Assembly: GCA_020628175.1 (NCBI GenBank)
Contig: JAHDFK010000013.1
Location: 1-44,242, forward strand
Direction: 5' to 3'
DNA: 44,242 bases
Source: Wenyingzhuangia sp.
Lineage (GTDB): Bacteria; Bacteroidota; Bacteroidia; Flavobacteriales; Flavobacteriaceae
This document shows positions 7,657 to 15,465 of this stretch, piece after piece. The notes under the pieces were generated by a model that had not been told where the DNA came from, searched no databases, and saw only the letters and a program-made list of their open reading frames with translations. The position numbers were made by a program, and so were the translations under genes. Numbering within the stretch: the first letter of the stretch is position 1; each line of letters starts with the position of its first letter.

Positions 7657-9069
7657 ATGAAAAAATTAGTTTTACTCACCTTTGCGCTCTTATGTTTTGT
7701 AGGATTTTCTCAGACTTACCATGGAGATTTAACATTAAGTACGCAAGAACAAATTGATAACTTTAATTATACCGAAATTGATGGTAGCTTAACTATTGAA
7801 GAAGCAGAGCCCAATACTATTTTAAATTTAATTGGCCTATCTGAATTAACCACCATAAATGCCGATCTAATTATAAGATCTAACAAATCTTTAGAAAACC
7901 TGGAAGGATTAAATAATTTATAATTTATTGGAAATGAATTAAATATTGGATTTTATGAACAAATATCAGATCAATATGATCTTGAAGCAGGAAACCCTTC
8001 TTTAACAAACATTAATGCTTTAGCGAATTTAAAAGAAGTTAAAAATAATATTTACATTATAGCTAATGACAACTTAAAAAATTTAATCGGTTTAGAAGGA
8101 ATCCAAACTTTAGGAAAAAGAAAAACAGATGACAGTAATGAATTCATTACTACTGGTAAACTTACTGTGTTTTCTAATAAAAGTTTAGAGAATTTAGGTG
8201 GTTTACATAATTTAGAGCAGGTAAATAATTTAACCATTTTTAACAACGAAAAGCTAATCAACTTAAGTAATAAAATTAACTTCGTTGATATAACAAATAA
8301 TCCATCATTAAATTCTCTTAATGGATTGAATAATATTAGAGAAATACAAAATGGAATTAACATTGTAAATAACGACAGATTAACATCTTTAGAAGGGCTA
8401 AATAATCTTAACAAGATGAACAATGGATTTTTCATTATTGATGACAACGAAAATCTTGAATCTTTAGAAGGACTAAACAACTTAGAAGAATCCCTTGATG
8501 GGGATTTAATTATTGGTCGTGGGGGATTCTTTAAGACGGATCCATTAACTGGAAACCCTAACCTTACGTCTTTATCAGCTTTAAGCAACCTAAAAAGTGT
8601 ACTATTTTTATCTATAGGAGCAAACCCATCATTAACATCTCTAAACGGAATACAAAATATCTCATCTATATACAGTATATCTATTCTAGATAATACATCA
8701 TTATCTAATTTTTGCGAAATAAAACAGATAATGATCAACAATGAATACCAACAAGATTATCCTTTTAGCCCTTACTTACTAGGTAACGTATCTGATCCAA
8801 CTCCTGAAGAAATTCTAGAACTAGACTGTGCACTCTCTAATAACTCTATAAAAAAAGGGATTCAAAATAACGTTACTATAACTGATGATGCAATATATAC
8901 GAGTAATGAGTTTTTAAACACTCTTTCTATTTACAGCCCAACGGGTAGCCTTTTACTACAAAGCAGTAATGAGGTAACAGATATTAGCACTTTACAACCT
9001 GGAGTTTATATTTTACAAGTACAAAATAAAAATAACGAAACAGGTACAGTTAAGTTTATTAAAAACTAA
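7657..9069 (+). pseudogene. Leucine-rich-repeat T9SS cargo protein broken by one in-frame stop
   Basis: From ATG 7657 the frame encodes a signal peptide (MKKLVLLTFALLCFVGFSQ) and short leucine-rich repeats of the receptor-L-domain kind (NKSLENLEGLNNL). It then meets TAA at 7921-7923. The same frame goes on without another stop for 1146 bases, with matching repeats (NPSLTNINALANLKEV, SLEGLNNL) and a C-terminal T9SS type-A-like sorting domain (SIYSPTGSLLLQ...LQPGVYILQVQ...VKFIKN). Without the stop it would be one 470-residue secreted surface protein. At the equivalent place after GLNNL the other repeats have E or N, so a GAA to TAA change explains the break. A GTG at 8167 could start a leaderless fragment, but it would lack a signal peptide. 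The protein is probably non-functional unless the stop is read through or is a sequencing error. Confidence 0.85.
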
Positions 9070-9090
9070 AATTCTATAGTTTTAATACAA

Positions 9091-9135
9091 AATAATAACC
9101 CCTCAAAACAATAATTGTTTTGAGGGGTTATTATT
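9091..9135. terminator. Bidirectional terminator between the LRR gene and rluD
   Basis: A perfect 21-bp stem (9091-9111 with 9115-9135) around a 3-base loop, with the core ACCCCTCAAAACAA. It lies between converging genes. Confidence 0.92.
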
Positions 9136-9152
9136 TAAAACACTTATGTTTT

Positions 9153-10169
9153 TTAACTATTAGTTAGTGTATAAGCTCTCCATTTTTCTAGTACATTTGT
9201 TAAATCTTCAGGAACTTCAGAGTTAAAACGCATCATTTCTCCTGTTACAGGATGCTCAAAACCTAAAGTTTTAGCGTGTAAAGCCTGTCTTGGTATTAGC
9301 TTAAAGCAATTGTCTACAAACTGTTTGTATTTTGTAAATGTTGTTCCTTTTAGCACCGCATCTCCACCATAACGCTCATCGTTAAATAAGGTATGTCCAA
9401 TATGTTTAAAGTGCGCTCTAATTTGATGTGTACGCCCTGTTTCTAACCTACACTGTACTAAGGTTACGTATGTAAACCTTTCTAACACTTTAAAATGTGT
9501 AATGGCTGGCTTACCTTGGTCTCCATCAGGAAAAACATCTTGTTGCAATCTGTTTTTTAAATTTCTCCCAATATTTCCTTCTATTGTTCCGTCATCTTCT
9601 TTTATATTTCCCCACACTAAGGCATAATACAAACGTTCCGATGTTTTATCGTGAAACTGTTTGGCTAAATGCGCTAAAGCTTCTTCGGTTTTAGCAACTA
9701 CCAACAAACCACTCGTATCTTTATCTATTCTATGTACCAAACCAGGTCTGCCATCTGCGTTTTCGGGTAAGTTTTTAAAATGATACATTAAAGCATGTAC
9801 CAAAGTACCATCGTAATTACCATGACCAGGATGCACCACCATACCTGCAGGCTTGTTTACTACAATTACGGCATCATCTTCGTATACAATGTCTAAAGGT
9901 ATATTTTCTGGCACTATTTCTGTTTCGCGCGGTGCAAATTCAAAAACTACCTTTACCTCATCTCCTGGTTTTACTTTATGATTGGCTTTTACCACCTCAT
10001 CATTTACCAAAACATTTCCGTCTTTCACGGCCTGTTGTACTTTATTACGTGTAACATTCGTAATAAAATTCATCAAAAATTTGTCGACACGTAAAGGTTG
10101 TTGTCCTTGCTCTGCTACAAATTTATAATGCTCGTAATTTTCTTGTACCTCTGGTCCAAATTCTTCCAT
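9153..10169 (-). CDS. rluD: RluD-family 23S rRNA pseudouridine synthase
   Basis: A 338-residue RluA/RluD-type pseudouridine synthase. An S4 RNA-binding domain (about residues 26-85: LRVDKFLMNFITNVTRNKVQ...GNVLVND) is followed by the catalytic domain with VVNKPAGMVVHPGHGNYDGTLVHALM and the active-site motif HRIDKDTSGLLVVAK, whose Asp is the catalytic residue. RTHQIRAHFKHIGHTL and FNDERYGG complete it. E. coli RluD makes pseudouridines 1911, 1915 and 1917 of 23S rRNA. RlmH, which methylates pseudouridine 1915, is encoded about 5 kb away, so both steps are present. The gene starts 2 bp after the PASTA gene stop and is probably co-transcribed with it. Confidence 0.93.
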   Translation of the reverse strand: MEEFGPEVQENYEHYKFVAEQGQQPLRVDKFLMNFITNVTRNKVQQAVKDGNVLVNDEVVKANHKVKPGDEVKVVFEFAPRETEIVPENIPLDIVYEDDAVIVVNKPAGMVVHPGHGNYDGTLVHALMYHFKNLPENADGRPGLVHRIDKDTSGLLVVAKTEEALAHLAKQFHDKTSERLYYALVWGNIKEDDGTIEGNIGRNLKNRLQQDVFPDGDQGKPAITHFKVLERFTYVTLVQCRLETGRTHQIRAHFKHIGHTLFNDERYGGDAVLKGTTFTKYKQFVDNCFKLIPRQALHAKTLGFEHPVTGEMMRFNSEVPEDLTNVLEKWRAYTLTNS

Positions 10170-10171
10170 AA

Positions 10172-10723
10172 CTATCTTAATTCACCATTACCAATCACTA
10201 CATCTATTACAGACATTTTTGGCAACCTATCTCCTACTTTTAATTCTTCGCCTTTATACTTTAAACCTCTTACTACAGTTCCAATATCATCTATTTCTTC
10301 GTAACTACCTACTTTAAAACCGCTATTAATTATTACTTGTATAATTTCTTTCTTTGTACGTCCATGAAATTCCGGAATCGGAGCTTCTGCATAACCATCA
10401 GGGTTGATAGTGATGTATATTTTACGCTTTTCTTTTACAATAGCCCCTGCCAATGGCTCTTGCTCTAAAACAGAGTTGTTAGGAATGTTAGGATTAAAAC
10501 TCCCCGATTCTAATACTTCATAGCGCAAATCTAAATCTTCTAAAACTACGGTTACTTCTGGTAATGTTAAAGCCTTTAAATTGGGCACTTCTATTTTTTG
10601 ATCTTGATTTGTATAGGCTGTTAAATACTTCACCACTCCAACGATCAACAAAAACGCAAGTACTAAGGCAATAAACAAATTGATTAGTAATGTTTTACTT
10701 TTTAAGAATTTTAAAAATTTCAT
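10172..10723 (-). CDS. Stand-alone membrane-anchored PASTA-domain protein
   Basis: 183 residues: a short basic N-terminus (KFLKFLKSK), one transmembrane helix (about 12-34, LLINLFIALVLAFLLIVGVV), then two to three PASTA-like repeats (IEVPNLKALTLPEVTVVLEDLDL...; APIPEFHGRTKKEIIQVIINSGF...). PASTA domains bind peptidoglycan or muropeptides. In Firmicutes and Actinobacteria they are fused to Ser/Thr kinases or PBPs; here there is neither a kinase nor a PBP domain. It lies upstream of rluD (2 bp) and divergent from ddl, a peptidoglycan-precursor gene, which fits a wall-related role. Its promoter has TATCTTTG, 17 bases before the ATG. Confidence 0.85.
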   Translation of the reverse strand: MKFLKFLKSKTLLINLFIALVLAFLLIVGVVKYLTAYTNQDQKIEVPNLKALTLPEVTVVLEDLDLRYEVLESGSFNPNIPNNSVLEQEPLAGAIVKEKRKIYITINPDGYAEAPIPEFHGRTKKEIIQVIINSGFKVGSYEEIDDIGTVVRGLKYKGEELKVGDRLPKMSVIDVVIGNGELR

Positions 10724-10740
10724 TTAAAACTATTTTTCAG

Positions 10741-10748
10741 CAAAGATA
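10741..10748 (-). promoter_or_regulatory. Promoter -7 element of the PASTA-rluD unit
   Basis: TATCTTTG on the minus strand, 17 bases before the PASTA gene ATG. No clear -33 box. Confidence 0.55.
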
Positions 10749-10812
10749 TAAAACCTACATGCATGGTTTTGAATTAATATTTAATATTTTTAGCCCATTA
10801 ATAGCATTTAGT

Positions 10813-11790
10813 ATGAAGCAGAATATAGCTGTAATTATGGGAGGGTACTCTAGCGAGTATGATATTTCTATAATTAGTGGAAATGTGGTTTACAATCATA
10901 TTGATACCACAAAATACAATCCTTACAAAGTAATTGTTACTCGAGAAAAATGGGTGGTAGTACAAAACGAGAACGAAGAAATTTCTATTGATAAAAATGA
11001 TTTTTCAGTACAAATCAACAATCAAAAGATACTTTTTGATTGTGTTTTTAATGTAATACATGGTACTCCTGGAGAAGATGGAAAACTATTGGCTTATTTC
11101 GAAATGTTGCAAATACCACATACCTCTGCCCCATCGTACCAAATGGGATTGACTTTTAACAAAAGAGATTGTTTGAGTGTGTTAAAAAAACACGGTATCA
11201 ACACTGCCAAATCTCTCTATTTTAACAAAGGAGAAGATATAGATACTACCGTAATTACAAATACATTGGGCTTGCCTTGTTTTGTAAAACCCAACAATGC
11301 AGGTTCTAGTTTTGGAATTTCTAAAGTAAATACCACTGCTGAGTTTGGTGTAGCTTTTGACAAGGCTTTTGCCGAAGATTCAGAAATTTTAGTAGAAGCT
11401 TTTTTAAACGGAACCGAAGTATCTATTGGTGTTATCAATTACGAAGGAGAAATAATACCCTTGCCTGCTACTGAAATTGTATCGGAAAACGATTTTTTTG
11501 ATTACGAAGCTAAATACGAAGGAAAATCTACCGAAATTACTCCTGCACGAATTACCGAAGTACAACTTAACAATTTACACACAGAAGCGTTAAAAGCCTA
11601 CAAGGCTCTAAATATGCAAGGCTTTTCTAGGTCTGAATTTATTTTTATTGGAGATATTCCTTATTTTTTAGAAATGAATACCGTACCCGGTATGACTACC
11701 GAAAGTTTATTACCACAGCAAGCTAAAGCAGCGGGTATTGCACTACCTAAACTATTAACCAACGCTATAAAAATGGCATTAAAAAATTAA
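10813..11790 (+). CDS. ddl: D-alanine-D-alanine ligase
   Basis: ATP-grasp ligase that joins two D-Ala for peptidoglycan precursors. The 325-residue protein opens with KQNIAVIMGGYSSEYDIS. It has FNVIHGTPGEDGKLLAYFEMLQIPHT, the ATP-grasp loop CFVKPNNAGSSFGISKV, EAFLNGTEVSIGVI, GFSRSEFIFI and the C-terminal LEMNTVPGMTTESLLPQQAKAAG. The frame is open upstream to 10690, but that extension would overlap the divergent PASTA gene and has no family similarity, so ATG 10813 is chosen. coaD follows after 6 bp and is probably co-transcribed. Confidence 0.97.
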   Translation: MKQNIAVIMGGYSSEYDISIISGNVVYNHIDTTKYNPYKVIVTREKWVVVQNENEEISIDKNDFSVQINNQKILFDCVFNVIHGTPGEDGKLLAYFEMLQIPHTSAPSYQMGLTFNKRDCLSVLKKHGINTAKSLYFNKGEDIDTTVITNTLGLPCFVKPNNAGSSFGISKVNTTAEFGVAFDKAFAEDSEILVEAFLNGTEVSIGVINYEGEIIPLPATEIVSENDFFDYEAKYEGKSTEITPARITEVQLNNLHTEALKAYKALNMQGFSRSEFIFIGDIPYFLEMNTVPGMTTESLLPQQAKAAGIALPKLLTNAIKMALKN

Positions 11791-11796
11791 ACTCTT

Positions 11797-12255
11797 ATGA
11801 AAAAAGCTGTTTTCCCTGGTTCTTTCGATCCAATTACCTTAGGACATGTAGATGTTATTAAAAGAGCAAGTTCTTTATTTGATGAGCTTGTTATTGCTAT
11901 AGGTATTAACAACACAAAAAAATATAGATTTTCTTTAGAGCAAAGAGTTTCTTTTATTAAAGAAACCTTTAAAAACGTACCTAATCTTAGCGTTGAAACT
12001 TACACAGGTTTAACTACTGAATTTTGTAAAGAAATACATGCCGACTTTTTACTAAGAGGTTTAAGAAACCCTGCCGATTTTGAATTTGAAAAGGCGATTG
12101 CCATTACCAATAGAAAACTAACAGGTATTGATACTGTATTTTTACTTACCAGTGCAGACACTTCTTTTATAAGTTCTAGTATTGTTAGAGATATTATTAA
12201 ACACAATGGAGATTTGTCTAAGTTTGCTCCAAAAGCCGTAATAGAAGGAATCTAA
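11797..12255 (+). CDS. coaD: Phosphopantetheine adenylyltransferase CoaD
   Basis: Catalyses the reversible transfer of AMP from ATP to 4'-phosphopantetheine, the next-to-last step of coenzyme A synthesis. The 152-residue protein has the nucleotidyltransferase opening AVFPGSFDPITLGHVDVI with the TxGH motif, the substrate segment LLRGLRNPADFEFEKAIAITNR, and the C-terminal ISSSIVRDII motif that binds ATP. The length is normal. It follows ddl by 6 bp and is closed by a hairpin terminator 5 bp after its stop. Confidence 0.97.
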   Translation: MKKAVFPGSFDPITLGHVDVIKRASSLFDELVIAIGINNTKKYRFSLEQRVSFIKETFKNVPNLSVETYTGLTTEFCKEIHADFLLRGLRNPADFEFEKAIAITNRKLTGIDTVFLLTSADTSFISSSIVRDIIKHNGDLSKFAPKAVIEGI

Positions 12256-12259
12256 AAAA

Positions 12260-12288
12260 AATAGCTTAGTTTAAAAAACTAAGCTATT
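12260..12288. terminator. Bidirectional terminator after coaD
   Basis: A 13-bp perfect stem, AATAGCTTAGTTT (12260-12272) with AAACTAAGCTATT (12276-12288), around AAA. The stop codon of the convergent small gene lies inside the right arm (12279-12281). Confidence 0.85.
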
Positions 12289-12530
12289 GTATATTTCTTT
12301 TTTCTAAGTCTTTTCTTAGGAGTAAATATTCTATCTACTCTTTTTATCTTCAAGAAAACCTCTTTTACCTCTTCAGTATTTACTTTTTCTACTTTATTCG
12401 CTCTAGATGTTGCTTTGGGCACTTCTATATTCAACTTGTCTAAATCATCAGTTGTAGGCGTACTTGCATTTACCATTGCGGTACCTAAAAGTGCTATTAC
12501 TACAAAAAAGTGTTTTATTGATGATTTCAT
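12279..12530 (-). CDS. Small exported basic protein, unknown
   Basis: 83 residues with a signal peptide (MKSSIKHFFVVIALLGTAMVNAS). The short mature part has an acidic N-terminal half (TTDDLDKLNIEVPK) and a strongly basic C-terminus (KRLRKKKYTIA). I do not recognise a family. The frame is open back to a TTG at 12548, but this lies in the TATATTTG promoter element (12546-12553), so ATG 12530 is the start. Short exported proteins with a basic tail of this kind are common in flavobacteria; no function is inferred. Confidence 0.65.
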   Translation of the reverse strand: MKSSIKHFFVVIALLGTAMVNASTPTTDDLDKLNIEVPKATSRANKVEKVNTEEVKEVFLKIKRVDRIFTPKKRLRKKKYTIA

Positions 12531-12545
12531 CGAATATTTTTTTGG

Positions 12546-12553
12546 CAAATATA
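12546..12553 (-). promoter_or_regulatory. Promoter -7 element of the small exported protein
   Basis: TATATTTG on the minus strand, 15 bases before the chosen ATG. Confidence 0.55.
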
Positions 12554-12874
12554 TTACTATACCAAAACTTGTATACTACCCATTTGGTTAACTAATTGTT
12601 AACAAAATGTTATGTGACAAAACAGCTTTTTCTACACATACCTTTCCCATTTGAAACATTTAAGGTCTAAACACCCCAAAGCCTAAAAAAACTTAAAAAA
12701 AACACTAAAAAAACACCTTCCAATTCATCACATTTCACACACAAACCCAACAAAAACAATAACTTACAGCTTTTCATCTCGCCATTTACCACATTATCAA
12801 AGCTCATAACTCTACCTCGTAAATCATAGAAAAACCAAGCCCTGTAACGTAATTTTAAGTAAAACAAATTACCA
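12554..12874 (+). other. Upstream region of the TetR/photolyase operon
   Basis: 321 bp without a gene. It holds GTTAAC-TAATT-GTTAAC (12587-12603), which is both an inverted and a direct repeat, then an 87-base run without any G on the plus strand (12682-12768), and a 24-bp dyad ending two bases before the TetR ATG (12849-12872). A weak -7-like TACCTTTC lies near 12640-12650. Confidence 0.6.
12849..12872 (+). promoter_or_regulatory. Candidate TetR operator
   Basis: GTAATTT (12849-12855), 10 bases, AAATTAC (12866-12872): a perfect 7-bp inverted repeat that ends two bases before the regulator's ATG. The place and the symmetry fit autoregulation by a TetR dimer. Confidence 0.5.
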
Positions 12875-13531
12875 ATGGCTACAAAAGAAACACAAAAAAT
12901 AGATGTCTTATCAAAATACATGAATTATGTATTAGAAAACGGGAAGCCTCCTATTTCTATCTACAAATTTTGTACAGAAATAAATATTGAAGAAAAAGAG
13001 TTTTACAATTACTACAATTCTGTTGAAGCTATTGCAGGTAGTGTTTATGAAACTTTTTATGATGAAACTATCAAACTTATATCCAAAGAAGAGAGCTACA
13101 CAGGTTTAGATACAAAAAACAAACTACTTGTTTTTTACTTCACTTTTTTTGAATTGCTTACTGCAAATAGAAGTTATGTTTTGTTATCCTTAAAAGACAA
13201 CAAAAACGTTTTAGAAAACTTAAAAACACTTAAAGGACTCAAAGAACACTTTAAGAAATATGTTCAATCCTTAGAAATTCAAACATTGGATTTGAAAAAA
13301 GAGTCTTTAAATAAGTTTAGTCAGAATAGTCTGGAGAATATTGCTTGGACACAATTTTTGTTCACTTTAAAATTCTGGATTGATGATACGTCAATCGCTT
13401 TTGAAAAAACAGATTTATTTATAGAAAAGTCTGTAAACGCTAGTTTCGATTTATTAGACACAGCTCCCTTGAAGAGTATTGTAGATTTTGGAAAATTCTT
13501 TTTCAAAGAAAAAATCAAACCCAACTTATAG
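12875..13531 (+). CDS. TetR-like transcriptional regulator
   Basis: 218 residues. The N-terminal 60 fit a TetR-type helix-turn-helix, though a divergent one: KYMNYVLENGKPPISIYKFCTE followed by IEEKEFYNYYNSVEAIAG, where a Tyr-rich recognition region takes the place of the usual FYxHF. The rest is all-helical and aromatic-rich, as in ligand-binding domains of the family. It is the first gene of a nine-gene unit: the ABC1-kinase gene begins 3 bp after its stop and the spacing stays tight to 20027. A 24-bp dyad just before its ATG suggests that it controls itself and therefore the whole operon. The inducer is unknown. Confidence 0.8.
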   Translation: MATKETQKIDVLSKYMNYVLENGKPPISIYKFCTEINIEEKEFYNYYNSVEAIAGSVYETFYDETIKLISKEESYTGLDTKNKLLVFYFTFFELLTANRSYVLLSLKDNKNVLENLKTLKGLKEHFKKYVQSLEIQTLDLKKESLNKFSQNSLENIAWTQFLFTLKFWIDDTSIAFEKTDLFIEKSVNASFDLLDTAPLKSIVDFGKFFFKEKIKPNL

Positions 13532-13534
13532 CCT

Positions 13535-14845
13535 ATGAAAACATTAGACAGCATACCTACAGGAAAAATACAACGAGCCTCTAAACTAATTAGCACAGGT
13601 GCTAAGGTTGGTATTAACTACATTAAATACAATGTAGAAAAAACTGTTGGTGATGAACAAACTGCAAAAGAAAACCTAGACAAATCGAATGCTGCCGATA
13701 TATACGATAGCTTGAAAGATTTAAAAGGAAGCGCTCTTAAAGTAGCACAAATGCTAAGCATGGAAAAAAGCATGTTACCCCAAGCTTATGTAGAAAAATT
13801 CTCGCTATCACAATTTTCTGTTCCACCGTTATCATCTGCATTGGTTTTAAAAACCTTTAAAAAATACTTCGACAAAAGTCCGAATGCTATTTATGATACG
13901 TTTGACTTAAATTCGGTAAACGCTGCTAGTATTGGTCAAGTACATAAAGCGACACTAGATGGGAAAAAACTCGCTGTTAAAATTCAATATCCTGGTGTAG
14001 CACAAAGCATCAGTTCTGATTTGGCAATGGTAAAACCTGTTGCAATGAAAATGTTTAACATTAAAGGTGAAGGGTCTGACAAATATTTTAAAGAAGTAGA
14101 AGACAAACTAACCGAAGAAACAAACTACATTCTAGAAGTTGCGCAAAGCATAGAAATATCTGAAGCTTGCAAAAACATACAACACTTAAAATTCCCTAAA
14201 TATTACCCCGAACTATCTACAGATAGAATTATTACAATGGATTGGATGGAAGGTGTACACCTTTCTGAATACGATATAGAAAATGCAAGCGAAGAAGTAC
14301 GTACGCAATTAGGACAAGCTTTTTGGGACTTTTACATGTATCAAATGCATATTCTAAAAAAAGTACATGCAGATCCACATCCAGGAAATTTCTTAATTTC
14401 TAAAAACAACGAATTAATTGCTCTGGATTTTGGATGTATGAAAGAAGTACCTAACGAATTTTATGTACCCTATTTTGAATTATCTGAGCCTAAAAACATC
14501 AACAACCCAGAATTGTTTCAGCAAAAATTGTACGAGTTAGAAATTTTAACACCTACAGATAATGATGAAGAAATAGCGTTTTTCTCAGAATTATTTCACG
14601 ATTTGTTAAGCTTATTTACGCAGCCATTTCATGGAGAAGAATTTGATTTTTCTGACGATGTGTTTTTTGGAAAAATTGCCGATTTGGGTGAAAAATTCAA
14701 CAACGATACCAAACTAAAGAAAATGAATGGAAACAGAGGTTCTAAACATTTTATATACATCAACAGAACATTTTTTGGATTGTACAATTTGATGCACGAT
14801 TTAAAATCGAAACACATAAAAATTAACAACTACAAAACCCTGTAA
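13535..14845 (+). CDS. ABC1/AarF/UbiB-family atypical kinase
   Basis: 436 residues. The family features appear in order: the KxGQ-type motif as LKVAQMLSMEK (Gly replaced by Ala), the Ala-rich loop NAASIGQVHKATL, the nucleotide-contact AVKIQYPGV, the catalytic HADPHPGNFLI and the metal-binding LDFG. Family members act on lipid or quinone metabolism: UbiB/COQ8 supports ubiquinone synthesis through an ATPase activity. Flavobacteria make menaquinone, so a role in quinone or isoprenoid lipids is an inference only. A C-terminal membrane anchor is not evident. The stop overlaps the next start (TAATG), implying coupled translation with the flavin-reductase gene. Confidence 0.92.
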   Translation: MKTLDSIPTGKIQRASKLISTGAKVGINYIKYNVEKTVGDEQTAKENLDKSNAADIYDSLKDLKGSALKVAQMLSMEKSMLPQAYVEKFSLSQFSVPPLSSALVLKTFKKYFDKSPNAIYDTFDLNSVNAASIGQVHKATLDGKKLAVKIQYPGVAQSISSDLAMVKPVAMKMFNIKGEGSDKYFKEVEDKLTEETNYILEVAQSIEISEACKNIQHLKFPKYYPELSTDRIITMDWMEGVHLSEYDIENASEEVRTQLGQAFWDFYMYQMHILKKVHADPHPGNFLISKNNELIALDFGCMKEVPNEFYVPYFELSEPKNINNPELFQQKLYELEILTPTDNDEEIAFFSELFHDLLSLFTQPFHGEEFDFSDDVFFGKIADLGEKFNNDTKLKKMNGNRGSKHFIYINRTFFGLYNLMHDLKSKHIKINNYKTL

Positions 14846-15462
14846 TGAAAACATTTACAAACAAAGAAATAAGCCAACTAGAACACATTTACAAAATTAA
14901 CTTGATTAATAGTGTAACAGGGTTAAAATCTGCCAATCTAATAGGTTCTATTTCTAACAGTGGCTATAAAAATGTTTCTGTTTTTAGTTCTGTAGTACAT
15001 TTTGGTTCTGCTCCTCCCCTGTTGGGAATGGTTTTTAGACCCACAACAGTTGCTAGAAACACTTATGATAACATCAAAGAAAATCAATATTACAGCATCA
15101 ATCATATTTATCAAAATAATATAGAAGACGCACACCATACAAGTGCTAAATACGATGCTACTATTAATGAATTTGACAAAACAAATTTAGAAGAAGAATT
15201 TAAGAAAGATGCAAACGTACCCTTTGTAAAAAATGCACCCGTACAAATTTTAATGAAATATGTAAACGAATACAAAATTAAAGAAAACGGTACCATTTTA
15301 ATGCTTGGTGAAATTCAAAAAATATACATCCAAGAAGATTTAATTCATGAAGATGGATTTATTGATTTGGCCAAAGGAAATGTTGTTGCCATTAATGGAT
15401 TAGACGGCTATGTAAAAACAGAACTGATACAAAAACTAGGATACCAAAGACCTAAAAATTAA
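14845..15462 (+). CDS. Flavin reductase-like domain protein
   Basis: 205 residues resembling the FMN-binding split-barrel 'flavin reductase like' family: INSVTGLKSANLIGSISNSGYKNVSVFSSVVHFGSAPPLLGMVFRP is the N-terminal flavin-contact half, and YYSINHIYQNNIEDAHHTSAKYD follows. The usual opening for the group has a similar 'NLINS(I/V)TG(F/Y)KS' start. Such proteins bind FMN and may reduce flavin with NAD(P)H. In this operon it could supply reduced flavin or bind flavin for the photolyase or another enzyme; this is inference. It overlaps the kinase gene by one base and is 3 bp from the next gene. Confidence 0.85.
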   Translation: MKTFTNKEISQLEHIYKINLINSVTGLKSANLIGSISNSGYKNVSVFSSVVHFGSAPPLLGMVFRPTTVARNTYDNIKENQYYSINHIYQNNIEDAHHTSAKYDATINEFDKTNLEEEFKKDANVPFVKNAPVQILMKYVNEYKIKENGTILMLGEIQKIYIQEDLIHEDGFIDLAKGNVVAINGLDGYVKTELIQKLGYQRPKN

Positions 15463-15465
15463 ACA

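Noticed and set aside
8052..8741. Long minus-strand open frame opposite the LRR gene
   Set aside because: It is the complement of Leu/Asn-rich repeats, is itself rich in Leu, Ser, Lys and Phe, and has no recognisable motif.
10690..10812. N-terminal extension of ddl
   Set aside because: It overlaps the divergent PASTA gene and its promoter; family members start at the AVxxGGxSxEyxIS motif.
12667..12921. Minus-strand open frame upstream of tetR
   Set aside because: Its composition follows from the G-free plus strand (Phe, Leu, Val, Cys, Trp-rich) and it overlaps the tetR start and dyad.
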